DNA from: DATBMY01 sp036554605
GTDB taxonomy: Bacteria > Acidobacteriota > Blastocatellia > UBA7656
Length of the DNA stretch: 17,838 nucleotides
NCBI GenBank assembly: GCA_036554605.1
Contig: DATBMY010000433.1
Span: 1-17,838, forward strand
Direction: 5' to 3'
How positions within the stretch are numbered: position 1 is the first letter of the stretch; each line of letters opens with the position of its first letter. A program made the position numbers and the translations under genes. Below, piece after piece: positions 1 to 7,180 of the stretch. The notes beneath the pieces were generated by a model. That model saw only the letters and a list, made by a program, of their open reading frames with translations, was not told the origin of the DNA and ran no database searches.

Positions 1-905
1 TCACGTCGGGCGACATCGAGGACACGCTCAAGCCGCTCATCTACGAAGTGCGGGACCAGATATATCATCTTCGCAAGCAGCAACTCGACATGAAGATCAA
101 CGACATGCTGGTTGATCAGGAAGCCAAGAAGCGCAACACTACCACGCTTGCGATATTCGAGACGGAGATTCTGCAAAAGACGAAGCAGGTAACCGAGGAG
201 GACGCCCGGAAGTTTTATAACGAGAATAAGGCGAGGATTAACGGTCCATTCGAGCAGGTCAAGGGGCAGTTGATCCAGTACCTCCAGCAGCAGGAGCAGC
301 GCAATGCCGAGATGGCTTTTGCGGAGCTGTTGCGAAAAGGCGCGCCGCTACAGATCTATTTGAGGGAGCCCGACCCGCCGGCCTTCAGCATCGCCGTCGA
401 CGACCAGCCGGTCAAAGGCAGCTCTGACGCGCAAGTGACTATAGTCGAGTTCACCGACTTCGAGTGCCCTAGCTGCGCCTTCACGCAGCCGATTCTCGAA
501 GAGGTCGTGCGCGAGTACGACGGGAAGGTAAGGCTGGTGGCCCGCGACTTCCCGCTCGAACAGCACGCCTACGCATTCAAGGCGGCCGAGGCCGCGGAGG
601 CCGCTCGCGAGCAGGGGAAGTATTGGGAGTACACGGCGCTGCTTTTTAAGAATCAGAAGGCGCTCACGGTAGATAAGCTCAAAGAGTACGCCACGCAGTT
701 AGGGCTCGACCGCGCAAAATTCGATCAGGCGCTCGATTCCGGCAAGTTCGCCAGCAAAGTGCAGCGCGATTTGCAGGACGGCATAAAGATTGGAGTCAGC
801 TCGACTCCGTCCGTGTTCGTCAACGGAAAGCGCGTCAAAGAGCGAACTCGCGAATCCCTGAAAGCGGCCATAGAAGCCGCTTTGAAGGATATTGCCAAGC
901 GATAG
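1..905 (+). CDS. SurA-like/DsbA-like fusion foldase, 5'-truncated by window edge
   Basis: The reading frame is open from base 3, so the gene begins outside the window; the GTG at 48 lies inside a continuous frame and is probably not the start. About 300 residues are visible. The first ~110 are charged and helical (QIYHLRKQQLDMKINDML, then VTEEDARKFYNENKARI), like the N-terminal chaperone part of SurA/PpiC-type peptidyl-prolyl isomerases. A DsbA/thioredoxin_4 domain follows: strand VTIVEFTDFE, active site CPSC encoded at about 465-476, then the cis-proline segment SSTPSVFVNG near the end. Known family role: thiol-disulfide exchange or folding assistance in the periplasm. The signal peptide, if any, is outside the window. 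Inference: an envelope foldase joining chaperone and disulfide activity. No partner gene is visible downstream, where a terminator and a convergent gene follow. The DsbA domain is secure; the SurA-like assignment is by resemblance. Confidence 0.85.
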   Translation, partial: TSGDIEDTLKPLIYEVRDQIYHLRKQQLDMKINDMLVDQEAKKRNTTTLAIFETEILQKTKQVTEEDARKFYNENKARINGPFEQVKGQLIQYLQQQEQRNAEMAFAELLRKGAPLQIYLREPDPPAFSIAVDDQPVKGSSDAQVTIVEFTDFECPSCAFTQPILEEVVREYDGKVRLVARDFPLEQHAYAFKAAEAAEAAREQGKYWEYTALLFKNQKALTVDKLKEYATQLGLDRAKFDQALDSGKFASKVQRDLQDGIKIGVSSTPSVFVNGKRVKERTRESLKAAIEAALKDIAKR

Positions 906-941
906 GCATTAAAAGGCCAGAGTCGCGAAGCAAACAAGCAG

Positions 942-1001
942 AGAGCCTCGAAGAGGCGGCACATCTGATGAATATGATCAGTGCCGCCTCTTCGAGGCTC
1001 T
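942..1001. terminator. Bidirectional intrinsic-type terminator hairpin
   Basis: A perfect 21-base inverted repeat (942-962 with 981-1001; core GCCTCGAAGAGGCGGC) encloses an 18-base loop. It lies between the 3' end of the foldase gene (+, stop at 903-905) and the convergent membrane glycosyltransferase gene (-, stop at 1121-1123). Modestly T-rich sequence follows on both strands (TTCCGTTATT on +, CTTGTTTG on -). Position and symmetry fit a terminator shared by two convergent genes; the weak U-tracts are the main caveat. The rest of the gap to 1120 holds a small GGCCC-TTC-GGGCC hairpin at 1051-1063 and nothing else recognised. Confidence 0.65.
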
Positions 1002-1120
1002 TCCGTTATTGATTGACGATCTCCACTTACGGTCGCGGCTAATGGCTTCGGGCCCTTCGGGCCTCATCGTCGTATCCAACGATCTTGCTATACCTGATCA
1101 CCCTTTCACCCTTTCTCCCC

Positions 1121-3259
1121 TCAGCTGTTTGGCGCTTTGGCCTCAAGCGCCGCGCGAAGCTGCTGCGCCTCCTTCCGCACCAGCTCCGAGTCTACTGAGT
1201 CAGGCTGCAGGTACAGGTACATCTCGAAGTTCTTTATAGCCAGCTCAGTCTCGCCCCGCTGCTTGTATATCTTGCCCAGTAACCTGTATGTGTCGGGGAG
1301 GTCCGGTTGTAGCTGGCGAGCGCGGTCGAGGTATTGAATCGCCATTTCATACATGCAGCGGTGCATGGCGTGAATCCCGGGGTTCGGCTGCGCGGCCCCC
1401 GCCTGCTGCTGCTCCCATTCAAGCTCGTTCTGGAGCATGATCGTCCCCATGTGCATGTGAAGCATCGCGTTCTTCGGATCCTTCCGGAGCCCGTTCTGAT
1501 AGCATGCGTAAGCGTAGTTGAGATCCCTCAGCTCATTATTGAAAGTGTACGCGCTGCCGAGCGTGTCCCAGAACGACCCCATCGCGTAAGGTAGATCGAT
1601 GCCTCTCTTGCATAACTCTATAACACGGTAAAGATGATTTATGTTCGCCGTCGCCTGGTTCATCCTCACCTCCGTCTGGTACTGAAGCAGGTAAGATGAC
1701 GCGAGGTTGTGAAGGACCACTACGTTATCGGGGTCATGTTTCAGGTACTCTTCAAAGGTCTTGATCGTCTTATCGTATTGCTGGAGCTTGACGTATTTGT
1801 GGCCCAGGATAAAGAGCGCCATCTTCTGTCCCTCGGCCGCGCGCGCGCCGCTCTCCCAGAGCGCGAGGTCGTCTTTCCACATTTCGTTCTGAGCGAAGGT
1901 CTTGCCCGTAAGCAGGATTATCACTAGCGCGGCCGTCGCCAGTTGAGCCGCGCGGCGCCCGCCGATCTCGATCCAGTCGTTAACCGGCAGTCTCAACAGC
2001 GCCATCGCAACCAGCAGCGAGAATCCCAGCGACGGGATATAGACGTAGCGCTCCTGCACAAGAAAGTCCACGGCAAACGCGCTGAGGTTTAAGACCGGCA
2101 GCAGGTGTATGAAGAACCATAGCGCGCCAAATCGAACGAGCATCGAGCCGCGCAGCCGCCACAATCCATAGCCGAGCGCGGCAAGCCCCGCAACCGGCAA
2201 GATAAATCTCAAGCTCAACGGCGTTTTCACAATCATGGTCGAGTGAAAGAGTGAAAAATTCACTCGCGGGACCGGAATTTGGAGCGCCGCGAGCAGATCC
2301 AGCGGCAGCGCGATAAAGCCCGCCAGCAGCAGCCCTATGTATTTGCATATCACGATCGGAATGGTCAGTATCACGCCCAACGCGCCGTGCGATACGTAAT
2401 TGATATCGTTGAGCAGGAATCCGAGCGAGTACTGGCGCATGCCGAAATAGACCGCCGATATTATCAGGAAGGCGAACGAGTATTTTATTGCCGGCTTGGT
2501 TCGCTCGCGTAGCGGGGTCTCCTGGTTGGCGATAAAGACCTCGTATGCCGCTATGAAGATCGGCAAACAGATCGCGGGCTCTTTTGTAAACGCCGCCAGC
2601 AGAAAGAGCCCCAGCGCCGCGAACAGGTGCTTACGATCTTTGCTCTCTCGGTAAAGCAGGTAGAGATAAAACGAAGGCAGCAGGAAGAGGGCCAGCAGCA
2701 AGTCGGTCATTCCGCTGATCCACGCCACGGTTTCGCTGCGCATCGGATGGATGGCAAACAGCAGCGTCGCAAGCGTCGCAAGCCGCAGGTCCTTCGTCAC
2801 TTTTTCAAGCAGGATAAACGCGAACAAGACCGCCAAAAGATGCATAAGGATATTCGCCAGGTGCCAGCCCGTCGCCCAATCCCCGAACATGGCCCACCCG
2901 ACCATCATGTATATGATGACGCCCGGCCGGTAATACGGGGTCGAAGGCTTTACCTGCTGGTTGGGGTCTTGATCCTCCTGCGTTCGCCAGTACCATGCCT
3001 CGGTCACGAGAGCCGTCGGGGCATTGCGGATGTCCTGTATAAACGGGTTGCCGAGTATCTGCGTCGTGTCGTCGTAAGCAAATCCGTTAAAGACCGAGTT
3101 TGAGAATGCTAAGAACGTGACGCCCAGCACAACCGCAATGAGCCAGCCGCGCGCCGACGCATCGAAGTCACGCAGATCCCGCGCCTGCGTCTCGGTGTTA
3201 AGGATTTCGGCGGCCGGCTGAGTCGATAGCCGTTTGCGAACGCGCTTTTTCTGTCCCAT
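1121..3259 (-). CDS. TMTC-like polytopic GT-C glycosyltransferase with C-terminal TPR repeats
   Basis: The product is 712 residues. After a basic N-terminus (KKRVRKR) and a first membrane helix at ~38-55 comes FAYDDTTQIL (60-69), whose acidic pair fits the first-loop Asp motif of GT-C/protein O-mannosyltransferase folds. About ten hydrophobic helices follow to ~452, including HPMRSETVAW (171-180) and VQERYVYIPSLGF (401-413), both resembling motifs of the TMTC family. Residues ~478-705 are TPR-like (for example YDKTIKTFEEYLKHDPDN, AIKNFEMYLYLQPDS). Known for the family: transfer of a sugar from a polyprenyl-phosphate donor on the outer face of the membrane. Inference: it uses a donor made by the GT2 enzyme encoded upstream (3498-4232). 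The start ATG has AGAGGTG 10 bases upstream, and a separate promoter lies at 3351-3380, so it may be transcribed apart from the wbp genes. Substrate unknown; a structural TPR membrane protein is the alternative. Confidence 0.8.
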   Translation of the reverse strand: MGQKKRVRKRLSTQPAAEILNTETQARDLRDFDASARGWLIAVVLGVTFLAFSNSVFNGFAYDDTTQILGNPFIQDIRNAPTALVTEAWYWRTQEDQDPNQQVKPSTPYYRPGVIIYMMVGWAMFGDWATGWHLANILMHLLAVLFAFILLEKVTKDLRLATLATLLFAIHPMRSETVAWISGMTDLLLALFLLPSFYLYLLYRESKDRKHLFAALGLFLLAAFTKEPAICLPIFIAAYEVFIANQETPLRERTKPAIKYSFAFLIISAVYFGMRQYSLGFLLNDINYVSHGALGVILTIPIVICKYIGLLLAGFIALPLDLLAALQIPVPRVNFSLFHSTMIVKTPLSLRFILPVAGLAALGYGLWRLRGSMLVRFGALWFFIHLLPVLNLSAFAVDFLVQERYVYIPSLGFSLLVAMALLRLPVNDWIEIGGRRAAQLATAALVIILLTGKTFAQNEMWKDDLALWESGARAAEGQKMALFILGHKYVKLQQYDKTIKTFEEYLKHDPDNVVVLHNLASSYLLQYQTEVRMNQATANINHLYRVIELCKRGIDLPYAMGSFWDTLGSAYTFNNELRDLNYAYACYQNGLRKDPKNAMLHMHMGTIMLQNELEWEQQQAGAAQPNPGIHAMHRCMYEMAIQYLDRARQLQPDLPDTYRLLGKIYKQRGETELAIKNFEMYLYLQPDSVDSELVRKEAQQLRAALEAKAPNS

Positions 3260-3350
3260 TGAACTTACGCACCTCTACTGACAAATGAATCCGAATAAAC
3301 CGATCAATAAGGAACGGACCCGGTACAGGGCCTTTCGAATCGTGACGAAA

Positions 3351-3380
3351 ATAGTATCTTGCGCCGCATGCGGGTGTCAA
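3351..3380 (-). promoter_or_regulatory. Sigma-70-like promoter for the TMTC-like gene, with palindrome in spacer
   Basis: On the minus strand a perfect TTGACA -35 (plus positions 3375-3380) is separated by 18 bases from TACTAT (3351-3356, 4 of 6 matches to TATAAT). The predicted start of transcription is near 3344, giving a leader of about 85 bases before the ATG at 3259. The spacer contains the perfect 10-base palindrome CCGCATGCGG (3364-3373), which could be an operator. Read by eye; no expression data. Confidence 0.55.
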
Positions 3381-3418
3381 CAAACGTGGCCGGATGAAAG
3401 GGTTGCTGCTCTGGTTCA

Positions 3419-3475
3419 GAGTTCAAGCCTTAGCTTGTTTTCATAACGCGCCGCGCACGCTCTCAGCGTGAACTC
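3419..3475. repeat. Compact nested inverted-repeat element in intergenic gap
   Basis: Outer arms GAGTTCA (3419-3425) and TGAACTC (3469-3475) are complementary. Inside are two further perfect hairpins: CAAGC-CTTA-GCTTG (3424-3437, followed by TTTT on the + strand) and CACGCT-CTC-AGCGTG (3456-3470). They overlap the outer arms slightly, so outer and inner folds compete. The element lies just downstream of the GT2 gene (stop at 3498) and could attenuate read-through into the TMTC-like gene, or be a REP-like dispersed repeat. No coding content is seen in the 238-base gap. Confidence 0.5.
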
Positions 3476-3497
3476 AAAACATCCCAATTAAGCAACG

Positions 3498-4232
3498 CTA
3501 CTCGCGGGCCTCATCCGCGAGGGGAGGTTTGCCTTTGGGCTCATTGCGCAAGCTGCGCCAGACGCGAAATAGGTCTTTGAATGCTTCGCTAACCGAAGCC
3601 AGGCTAACGCCCCGCGCCTTGCCCGACTTGCGCTCTTCGATCTCGACCGGGTACTCGGTTATGCGATAGCCGGCGCGGGCCGCCCTTATCAACCGCTCTG
3701 CCTCGGAAAACGGAGAGAGAGATACTATCGGAAATCGCTCAATCACCTCCCGCCGCTGGAGTTTCACCGCGCCCGCGTCATAAGTCTTCACGCCGAAAAG
3801 CAGGCGCGGCAAAAGGTTGAAACCCCAGGAGACGAAATGGCGCACGGGGCTGTATCGCTTCTTCTTGCGACTGGCGATTATTATGTCCCAGTCTTTTGTG
3901 AGAGGAAGCATCTGAAAAAGTATCCCGGTCTTCCACTGGCGGTCGGTTGAGTTGAGAAAGACGAAATCCTTGCCCGCCTCCGAGTAGAGGTGCTCGAAGG
4001 TTGCGCGAATCCCGCGGTTGCTCTGGTGGTGCAACACGCGCATCCGCGCGACCTTTTCTTTTAAACCTTCTATGATCTCGCCGGTGCGGTCGGCCGACCC
4101 GTCATTGCAAACGAGTATCTCGTAATCGAGGCCCGACCCGGCCAGCAGCTCGTGCGCTTCTTGGAGCACGCCGGCGATGGTCGCCTCCTCGTTATAGGCG
4201 GGAAAGCAGACGGAGACGCTAGCGCCGCTCAT
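3498..4232 (-). CDS. Family 2 glycosyltransferase (polyprenyl-phosphate sugar synthase-like)
   Basis: A 244-residue soluble GT-A protein. It opens with SVCFPAYNEEATIAGVL (7-23), has the nucleotide-binding NDGSADRT (43-50), and SNRGIRATFEH (71-81), the order seen in dolichol/undecaprenyl-phosphate mannosyl- or glucosyltransferase-like GT2 enzymes. The region usually holding the metal-binding DxD reads FLNSTDRQW (92-100), so the first Asp of the usual DAD appears to be Ser. No C-terminal membrane helices are seen. Known role of the subfamily: transfer of a sugar from a nucleotide donor to a polyprenyl phosphate or glycan on the cytoplasmic face. It follows wbpE by 14 bases, with an AAGGA ribosome site just before its ATG, so it is in the same operon. 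Inference: it feeds a lipid-linked sugar to the TMTC-like protein encoded downstream. Donor and acceptor cannot be read from the sequence. Confidence 0.85.
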   Translation of the reverse strand: MSGASVSVCFPAYNEEATIAGVLQEAHELLAGSGLDYEILVCNDGSADRTGEIIEGLKEKVARMRVLHHQSNRGIRATFEHLYSEAGKDFVFLNSTDRQWKTGILFQMLPLTKDWDIIIASRKKKRYSPVRHFVSWGFNLLPRLLFGVKTYDAGAVKLQRREVIERFPIVSLSPFSEAERLIRAARAGYRITEYPVEIEERKSGKARGVSLASVSEAFKDLFRVWRSLRNEPKGKPPLADEARE

Positions 4233-4246
4233 TGATCGCCATCCTT

Positions 4247-5365
4247 TTAGCCTATGGCGTCGGCCGCCTTTTTGTCGAAAGCGCGGACGGCGGTCGCGAC
4301 CGCTTCCACCTGCTCGTCGGTAAGCTCCGCGAACATCGGCAGAGAAAGCTCCTGGCTTGCCGCGCGCTCCGTAAGAGGCATATCGCCCTGCTTGATCCCT
4401 AGATCAGCGTAGGCCGGCTGCATGTGCACCGGTATCGGATAATGTATTCCGGTCGCGACGCCGCTCTGTTTCAGGTGATCCGCAAGCGCGTCGCGCCAGC
4501 GCGTGAATACGGGATAGATATGATAGACCGGTTTGCCGTACTCCATCTCTTCAAACAGCTCGACGCCGGATCCCTTTAGCAAATTATTGTAAAGCGCGGC
4601 CCGGCTTCGTCGCGCCTCGTTCCACTTATCGAGGTGGCCGAGCTTCACGCGAAGCACCGCGCCCTGTATACCCTCCAGCCGGTAATTGTACCCGAGCATC
4701 TCGTGATGGTACTTGCGGCTCTGCCCGTGATCGCGAAGCGTCTTTATGGTCTTTACGTGCTCTTCGTTGTTCGTTACTACCGCGCCGCCTTCGCCATAAG
4801 CTCCGAGGTTCTTGCCGGGATAAAAACTGAAGCAGGCAATATCGCCCATGCTTCCCGCGCGGCGGCCCTTGTACTCGGCCCCGTGCGCCTGCGCCGCGTC
4901 TTCGATCACTATCAGATTATGGCGGCGGGCGATCTCGACTATCGGGTCCATGTCGGCGCACTGCCCGTAGAGGTGAACCGGCATTATCGCTTTCGTGCGC
5001 TCTGTTATCGCCTGCTCTATGCGGGCCGGGTCCATATTGTATGAGCGCGGGTCGATCTCTACGAGAACGGGCTTCGCCCCGGCGTAACGCACCGCGGCGA
5101 CCGTGGCTACGAAGGTGTGGCTCACAGTGATGACTTCGTCGCCGGGTTTTATGCCGGTGGCGAGCATCGCCAGGTGAAGCGCGCTAGTGCCGGAATTGAC
5201 GCCGAATGCGTACCGGACCTGGCAGTAGCGGGCGAACTCCTCTTCGAAAGCCTCGACCTGCTCGCCGAGCACGAACTGCGTCTTTTCCAGTACCGAGGCG
5301 ATGGCCTCGCCGACTTCGTCTTTTATCGCCAGGTACTGCGCTTTGAGATCAACGAATGGGATCAT
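4247..5365 (-). CDS. wbpE: DegT/DnrJ/EryC1 sugar aminotransferase, WbpE-like
   Basis: A 372-residue PLP enzyme of the DegT/DnrJ/EryC1/StrS family, full length. It begins IPFVDLKAQY, typical of WbpE/DegT proteins. NSGTSALHLA (57-66) binds the cofactor phosphate, Asp156 in VIEDAAQAHGA pairs with the pyridine nitrogen, and Lys185 in FYPGKNLGAYGEGGA is the expected Schiff-base lysine. GYNYRLEGIQGAVL and HYPIPVHMQPAY are further family signatures. WbpE transfers an amino group from glutamate to the 3-keto group of UDP-2-acetamido-3-oxo-glucuronate. The assignment is supported by the adjacent WbpB-like oxidoreductase gene (11 bases upstream) and the WbpD-like acetyltransferase gene. Ribosome site AAGGA with 7-base spacing. 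Another 3-keto or 4-keto nucleotide-sugar substrate is possible; family certain, substrate inferred from context. Confidence 0.9.
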   Translation of the reverse strand: MIPFVDLKAQYLAIKDEVGEAIASVLEKTQFVLGEQVEAFEEEFARYCQVRYAFGVNSGTSALHLAMLATGIKPGDEVITVSHTFVATVAAVRYAGAKPVLVEIDPRSYNMDPARIEQAITERTKAIMPVHLYGQCADMDPIVEIARRHNLIVIEDAAQAHGAEYKGRRAGSMGDIACFSFYPGKNLGAYGEGGAVVTNNEEHVKTIKTLRDHGQSRKYHHEMLGYNYRLEGIQGAVLRVKLGHLDKWNEARRSRAALYNNLLKGSGVELFEEMEYGKPVYHIYPVFTRWRDALADHLKQSGVATGIHYPIPVHMQPAYADLGIKQGDMPLTERAASQELSLPMFAELTDEQVEAVATAVRAFDKKAADAIG

Positions 5366-5376
5366 CTCTTATTCCT

Positions 5377-6390
5377 TTATCCGGGTATTTCTACAAGCTG
5401 GCCGCGGCCGTGCAACGATTCTTCGGCGGCCTCAAGCATCCTTACGATTCTCAATCCCGCTTCGCCGTTGGTTTCAGGCTGCGCGTTCTTTTCGATACAT
5501 TGTATGAAATGTATGGCTTCTGCGCGCAGCGCCTCGGTCGTATCCAGCTTCGGCGCCCACATATCGCCCGAGCGGTAGCTGACAAGCATCTCGTAGACGG
5601 TTTCGGCGCTGTGCGAAACAGTTATGCCTTTGTCATATATCTTTATTTTTTCGCTCGGCTCAAGGTCATCATAAACGATCATCTTATCGCTCCCGCCTAT
5701 GAGCGTGCGGCGGATCTTGACGGGCGCGAGCCAGTTTACGTGCAGGTGCGCTATCTGGTTGTCGGCGAAAAAGAGCGTTATATAGGCGACGTTTTCAGGC
5801 TGCCCCTGGACGTGGCTTATGCCGGTCGCGGATACCGCAAGCGGCGTCGACGGCAATACGTAATTGAGTATGGAAAGATCGTGCACCGCGAGGTCCCAGA
5901 TGACGTTCACGTCGTGCTGAAAGAGCCCCAGATTTACGCGCACCGAATCGTAATAGTAGATCTGGCCCAGCGAGTTATCCGCGACCATCTCGCGAATCTT
6001 GCGCACCGCGCCGGTATAAACGAAGGTGTGGTCGACCATCAGCACCAGGTTGCGCGCGGCGGCTTCCTCTATGAGCCGCGAGGCCTGCTCGGCGGTCTGC
6101 GTGAGCGGTTTTTCGACCAGAACGTGCTTGCCGGACTTGAGCCCCCTCATCGCCAGATCGAAATGGGACGAAACGGGGGTGGCGATGGCAATCGCGTCGA
6201 TGCTCTTGTCGTCAAGCAGGTCGGAGTAATCCCGCGTAGTCTTTACCGAAGGGTAGCGCTTGGTTACCTCCGACAGACGTTCGGGGCGCAGGTCGCAGAC
6301 CAGCTTGACGGTCGAGCCGGGCGCTTCCATGAAGTTGCGGACCAGGTTCGGTCCCCAGTACCCGTAGCCTATTACGCCGATGCCTATCAT
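5377..6390 (-). CDS. wbpB: Gfo/Idh/MocA nucleotide-sugar oxidoreductase, WbpB-like
   Basis: A 337-residue NAD-dependent dehydrogenase. The N-terminal Rossmann fold has GVIGYGYWGPNLVRNF (5-20); the family EKP motif is at 93-95 with the expected Lys94; the C-terminal catalytic segment WDLAVHDLSIL (165-175) supplies Asp and His. GYGYWGPN is common among WbpB/WlbA-type enzymes. Those oxidise the 3-hydroxyl of UDP-N-acetylglucosaminuronic acid to the 3-keto sugar, which WbpE then aminates. Its ATG overlaps the wbpD stop by four bases (ATGA), with AGGAG nine bases upstream inside wbpD, so the two are translationally coupled. No WbpA-type UDP-sugar 6-dehydrogenase is in the window, so the uronic acid precursor must come from elsewhere if this assignment is right. 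Confidence 0.88.
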   Translation of the reverse strand: MIGIGVIGYGYWGPNLVRNFMEAPGSTVKLVCDLRPERLSEVTKRYPSVKTTRDYSDLLDDKSIDAIAIATPVSSHFDLAMRGLKSGKHVLVEKPLTQTAEQASRLIEEAAARNLVLMVDHTFVYTGAVRKIREMVADNSLGQIYYYDSVRVNLGLFQHDVNVIWDLAVHDLSILNYVLPSTPLAVSATGISHVQGQPENVAYITLFFADNQIAHLHVNWLAPVKIRRTLIGGSDKMIVYDDLEPSEKIKIYDKGITVSHSAETVYEMLVSYRSGDMWAPKLDTTEALRAEAIHFIQCIEKNAQPETNGEAGLRIVRMLEAAEESLHGRGQLVEIPG

Positions 6391-6884
6391 TTCAACGAAC
6401 TCCTGCTTTTGCGCTCGCGCGTGTCGCCGATGACGCGCGCGGGCACGCCCGCGACTATGGCGTGATCCGCCACGTCGCGCGTTACTACCGCGCCCGCGCC
6501 GATGATCGCCCCTTCGCCGATAGTCACGCCCGCCAGTATTGTCGCGTTGCTGCCGATGGAAGCGCGGCGGCGTATGCGAGTTTCAACCACCTGCCAGTCG
6601 GACTCGGTCTGAAGGCCGCCGTCATCATTGGTCGCGCGCGGATAGAGGTCGTTTGTAAACATAACCCCGTGACCGATGAAGACTTCGTCTTCGACCATGA
6701 CCCCTTCGCATATAAAGGTGTGGGATGAGATCTTGCAGCGCGCGCCAATGGTGGCGTTCTTTTGTATCTCGACGAAGGCTCCTATTTTCGTGTCGCTGCC
6801 AATAGCGCAGCCGTATAGATTGACGAGGTCGGGCTGAAATATCCTGACCCCTTCACCGAGCCGCACATCGGGTGCGATGGGCAT
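6387..6884 (-). CDS. wbpD: Left-handed beta-helix N-acetyltransferase, WbpD-like
   Basis: A 165-residue hexapeptide-repeat acyltransferase. Repeats are visible as GSDTKIGAFVEI, ATIGARCKIS, VFIGHGVMFTND, then RRASIGSNATILAGVTIGEG and AIIGAGAVVTRDV, ending in the common VPARVIG cap (147-153). The loop DLYPRATNDDGGLQ (79-92) is typical of the WbpD/WlbB group. Known role: acetyl-CoA-dependent N-acetylation of the 3-amino group made by WbpE, giving UDP-2,3-diacetamido-2,3-dideoxyglucuronate; such enzymes act as trimers in the cytosol. It is the first gene of the minus-strand cluster, with a good ribosome site (AGGAG, 7-base spacing), and the operon promoter should lie in 6885-7000, though I found no convincing hexamers. 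The fold is certain; the exact amino sugar is inferred from its neighbours. Confidence 0.88.
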   Translation of the reverse strand: MPIAPDVRLGEGVRIFQPDLVNLYGCAIGSDTKIGAFVEIQKNATIGARCKISSHTFICEGVMVEDEVFIGHGVMFTNDLYPRATNDDGGLQTESDWQVVETRIRRRASIGSNATILAGVTIGEGAIIGAGAVVTRDVADHAIVAGVPARVIGDTRERKSRSSLK

Positions 6885-7126
6885 ATCGGAACTCCTGGTA
6901 AATTGGTATCAAACGCCCACTGTTCAGCCGTCGACAGATTCTGGTCAAGAGGTGCTCTCTGGGATTGCGACACTGTTTGTGTATTGCAGGTCTACATCTC
7001 CGCGAGTTATCACATAACGTCGAAGGGGCAAAAACAGTAAGCGGAAGTTTAATGATCGGTGCCGGGAAAGTCAATTACCGGCAAGTCAGTACCGCATGCC
7101 TTAGCGGGCGGGTTACGCCGACTTCG

Positions 7127-7155
7127 TTGCGCGCACGGGATGGGGTTGTTAAACT
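7127..7155 (+). promoter_or_regulatory. Candidate ispH promoter in divergent intergenic region
   Basis: TTGCGC (7127-7132) and TAAACT (7150-7155) are separated by 17 bases on the + strand, predicting transcription from about 7162 and a leader of about 20 bases before the ispH GTG at 7181. The rest of the 296-base divergent gap (6885-7180) holds the wbpD ribosome site, a weak GCCGG/CCGGC inverted repeat (7061-7065, 7078-7082), and no RNA gene or convincing small ORF. The call is by eye, with moderate hexamer matches. Confidence 0.35.
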
Positions 7156-7180
7156 CGATTTAGATAGAAAGGAAGGATAG

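Noticed and set aside
2627..3103. 158-codon + strand frame opposite the TMTC-like gene
   Set aside because: Highly charged Arg/Gln/His-rich translation, opposite membrane-helix codons; typical shadow frame.
5356..6465. Long open frame (369 codons) on the + strand opposite the wbpB-like gene
   Set aside because: It mirrors the codon structure of the minus-strand gene, has low-complexity Arg/His/Val-rich composition and no known motif; the opposite strand encodes a complete, well-conserved oxidoreductase.
6885..7180. Possible tRNA, riboswitch or small ORF in the divergent gap
   Set aside because: No cloverleaf or conserved aptamer was seen; the open frame ending at 7180 has no ribosome site and no recognisable product. 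Only promoter-type signals remain.
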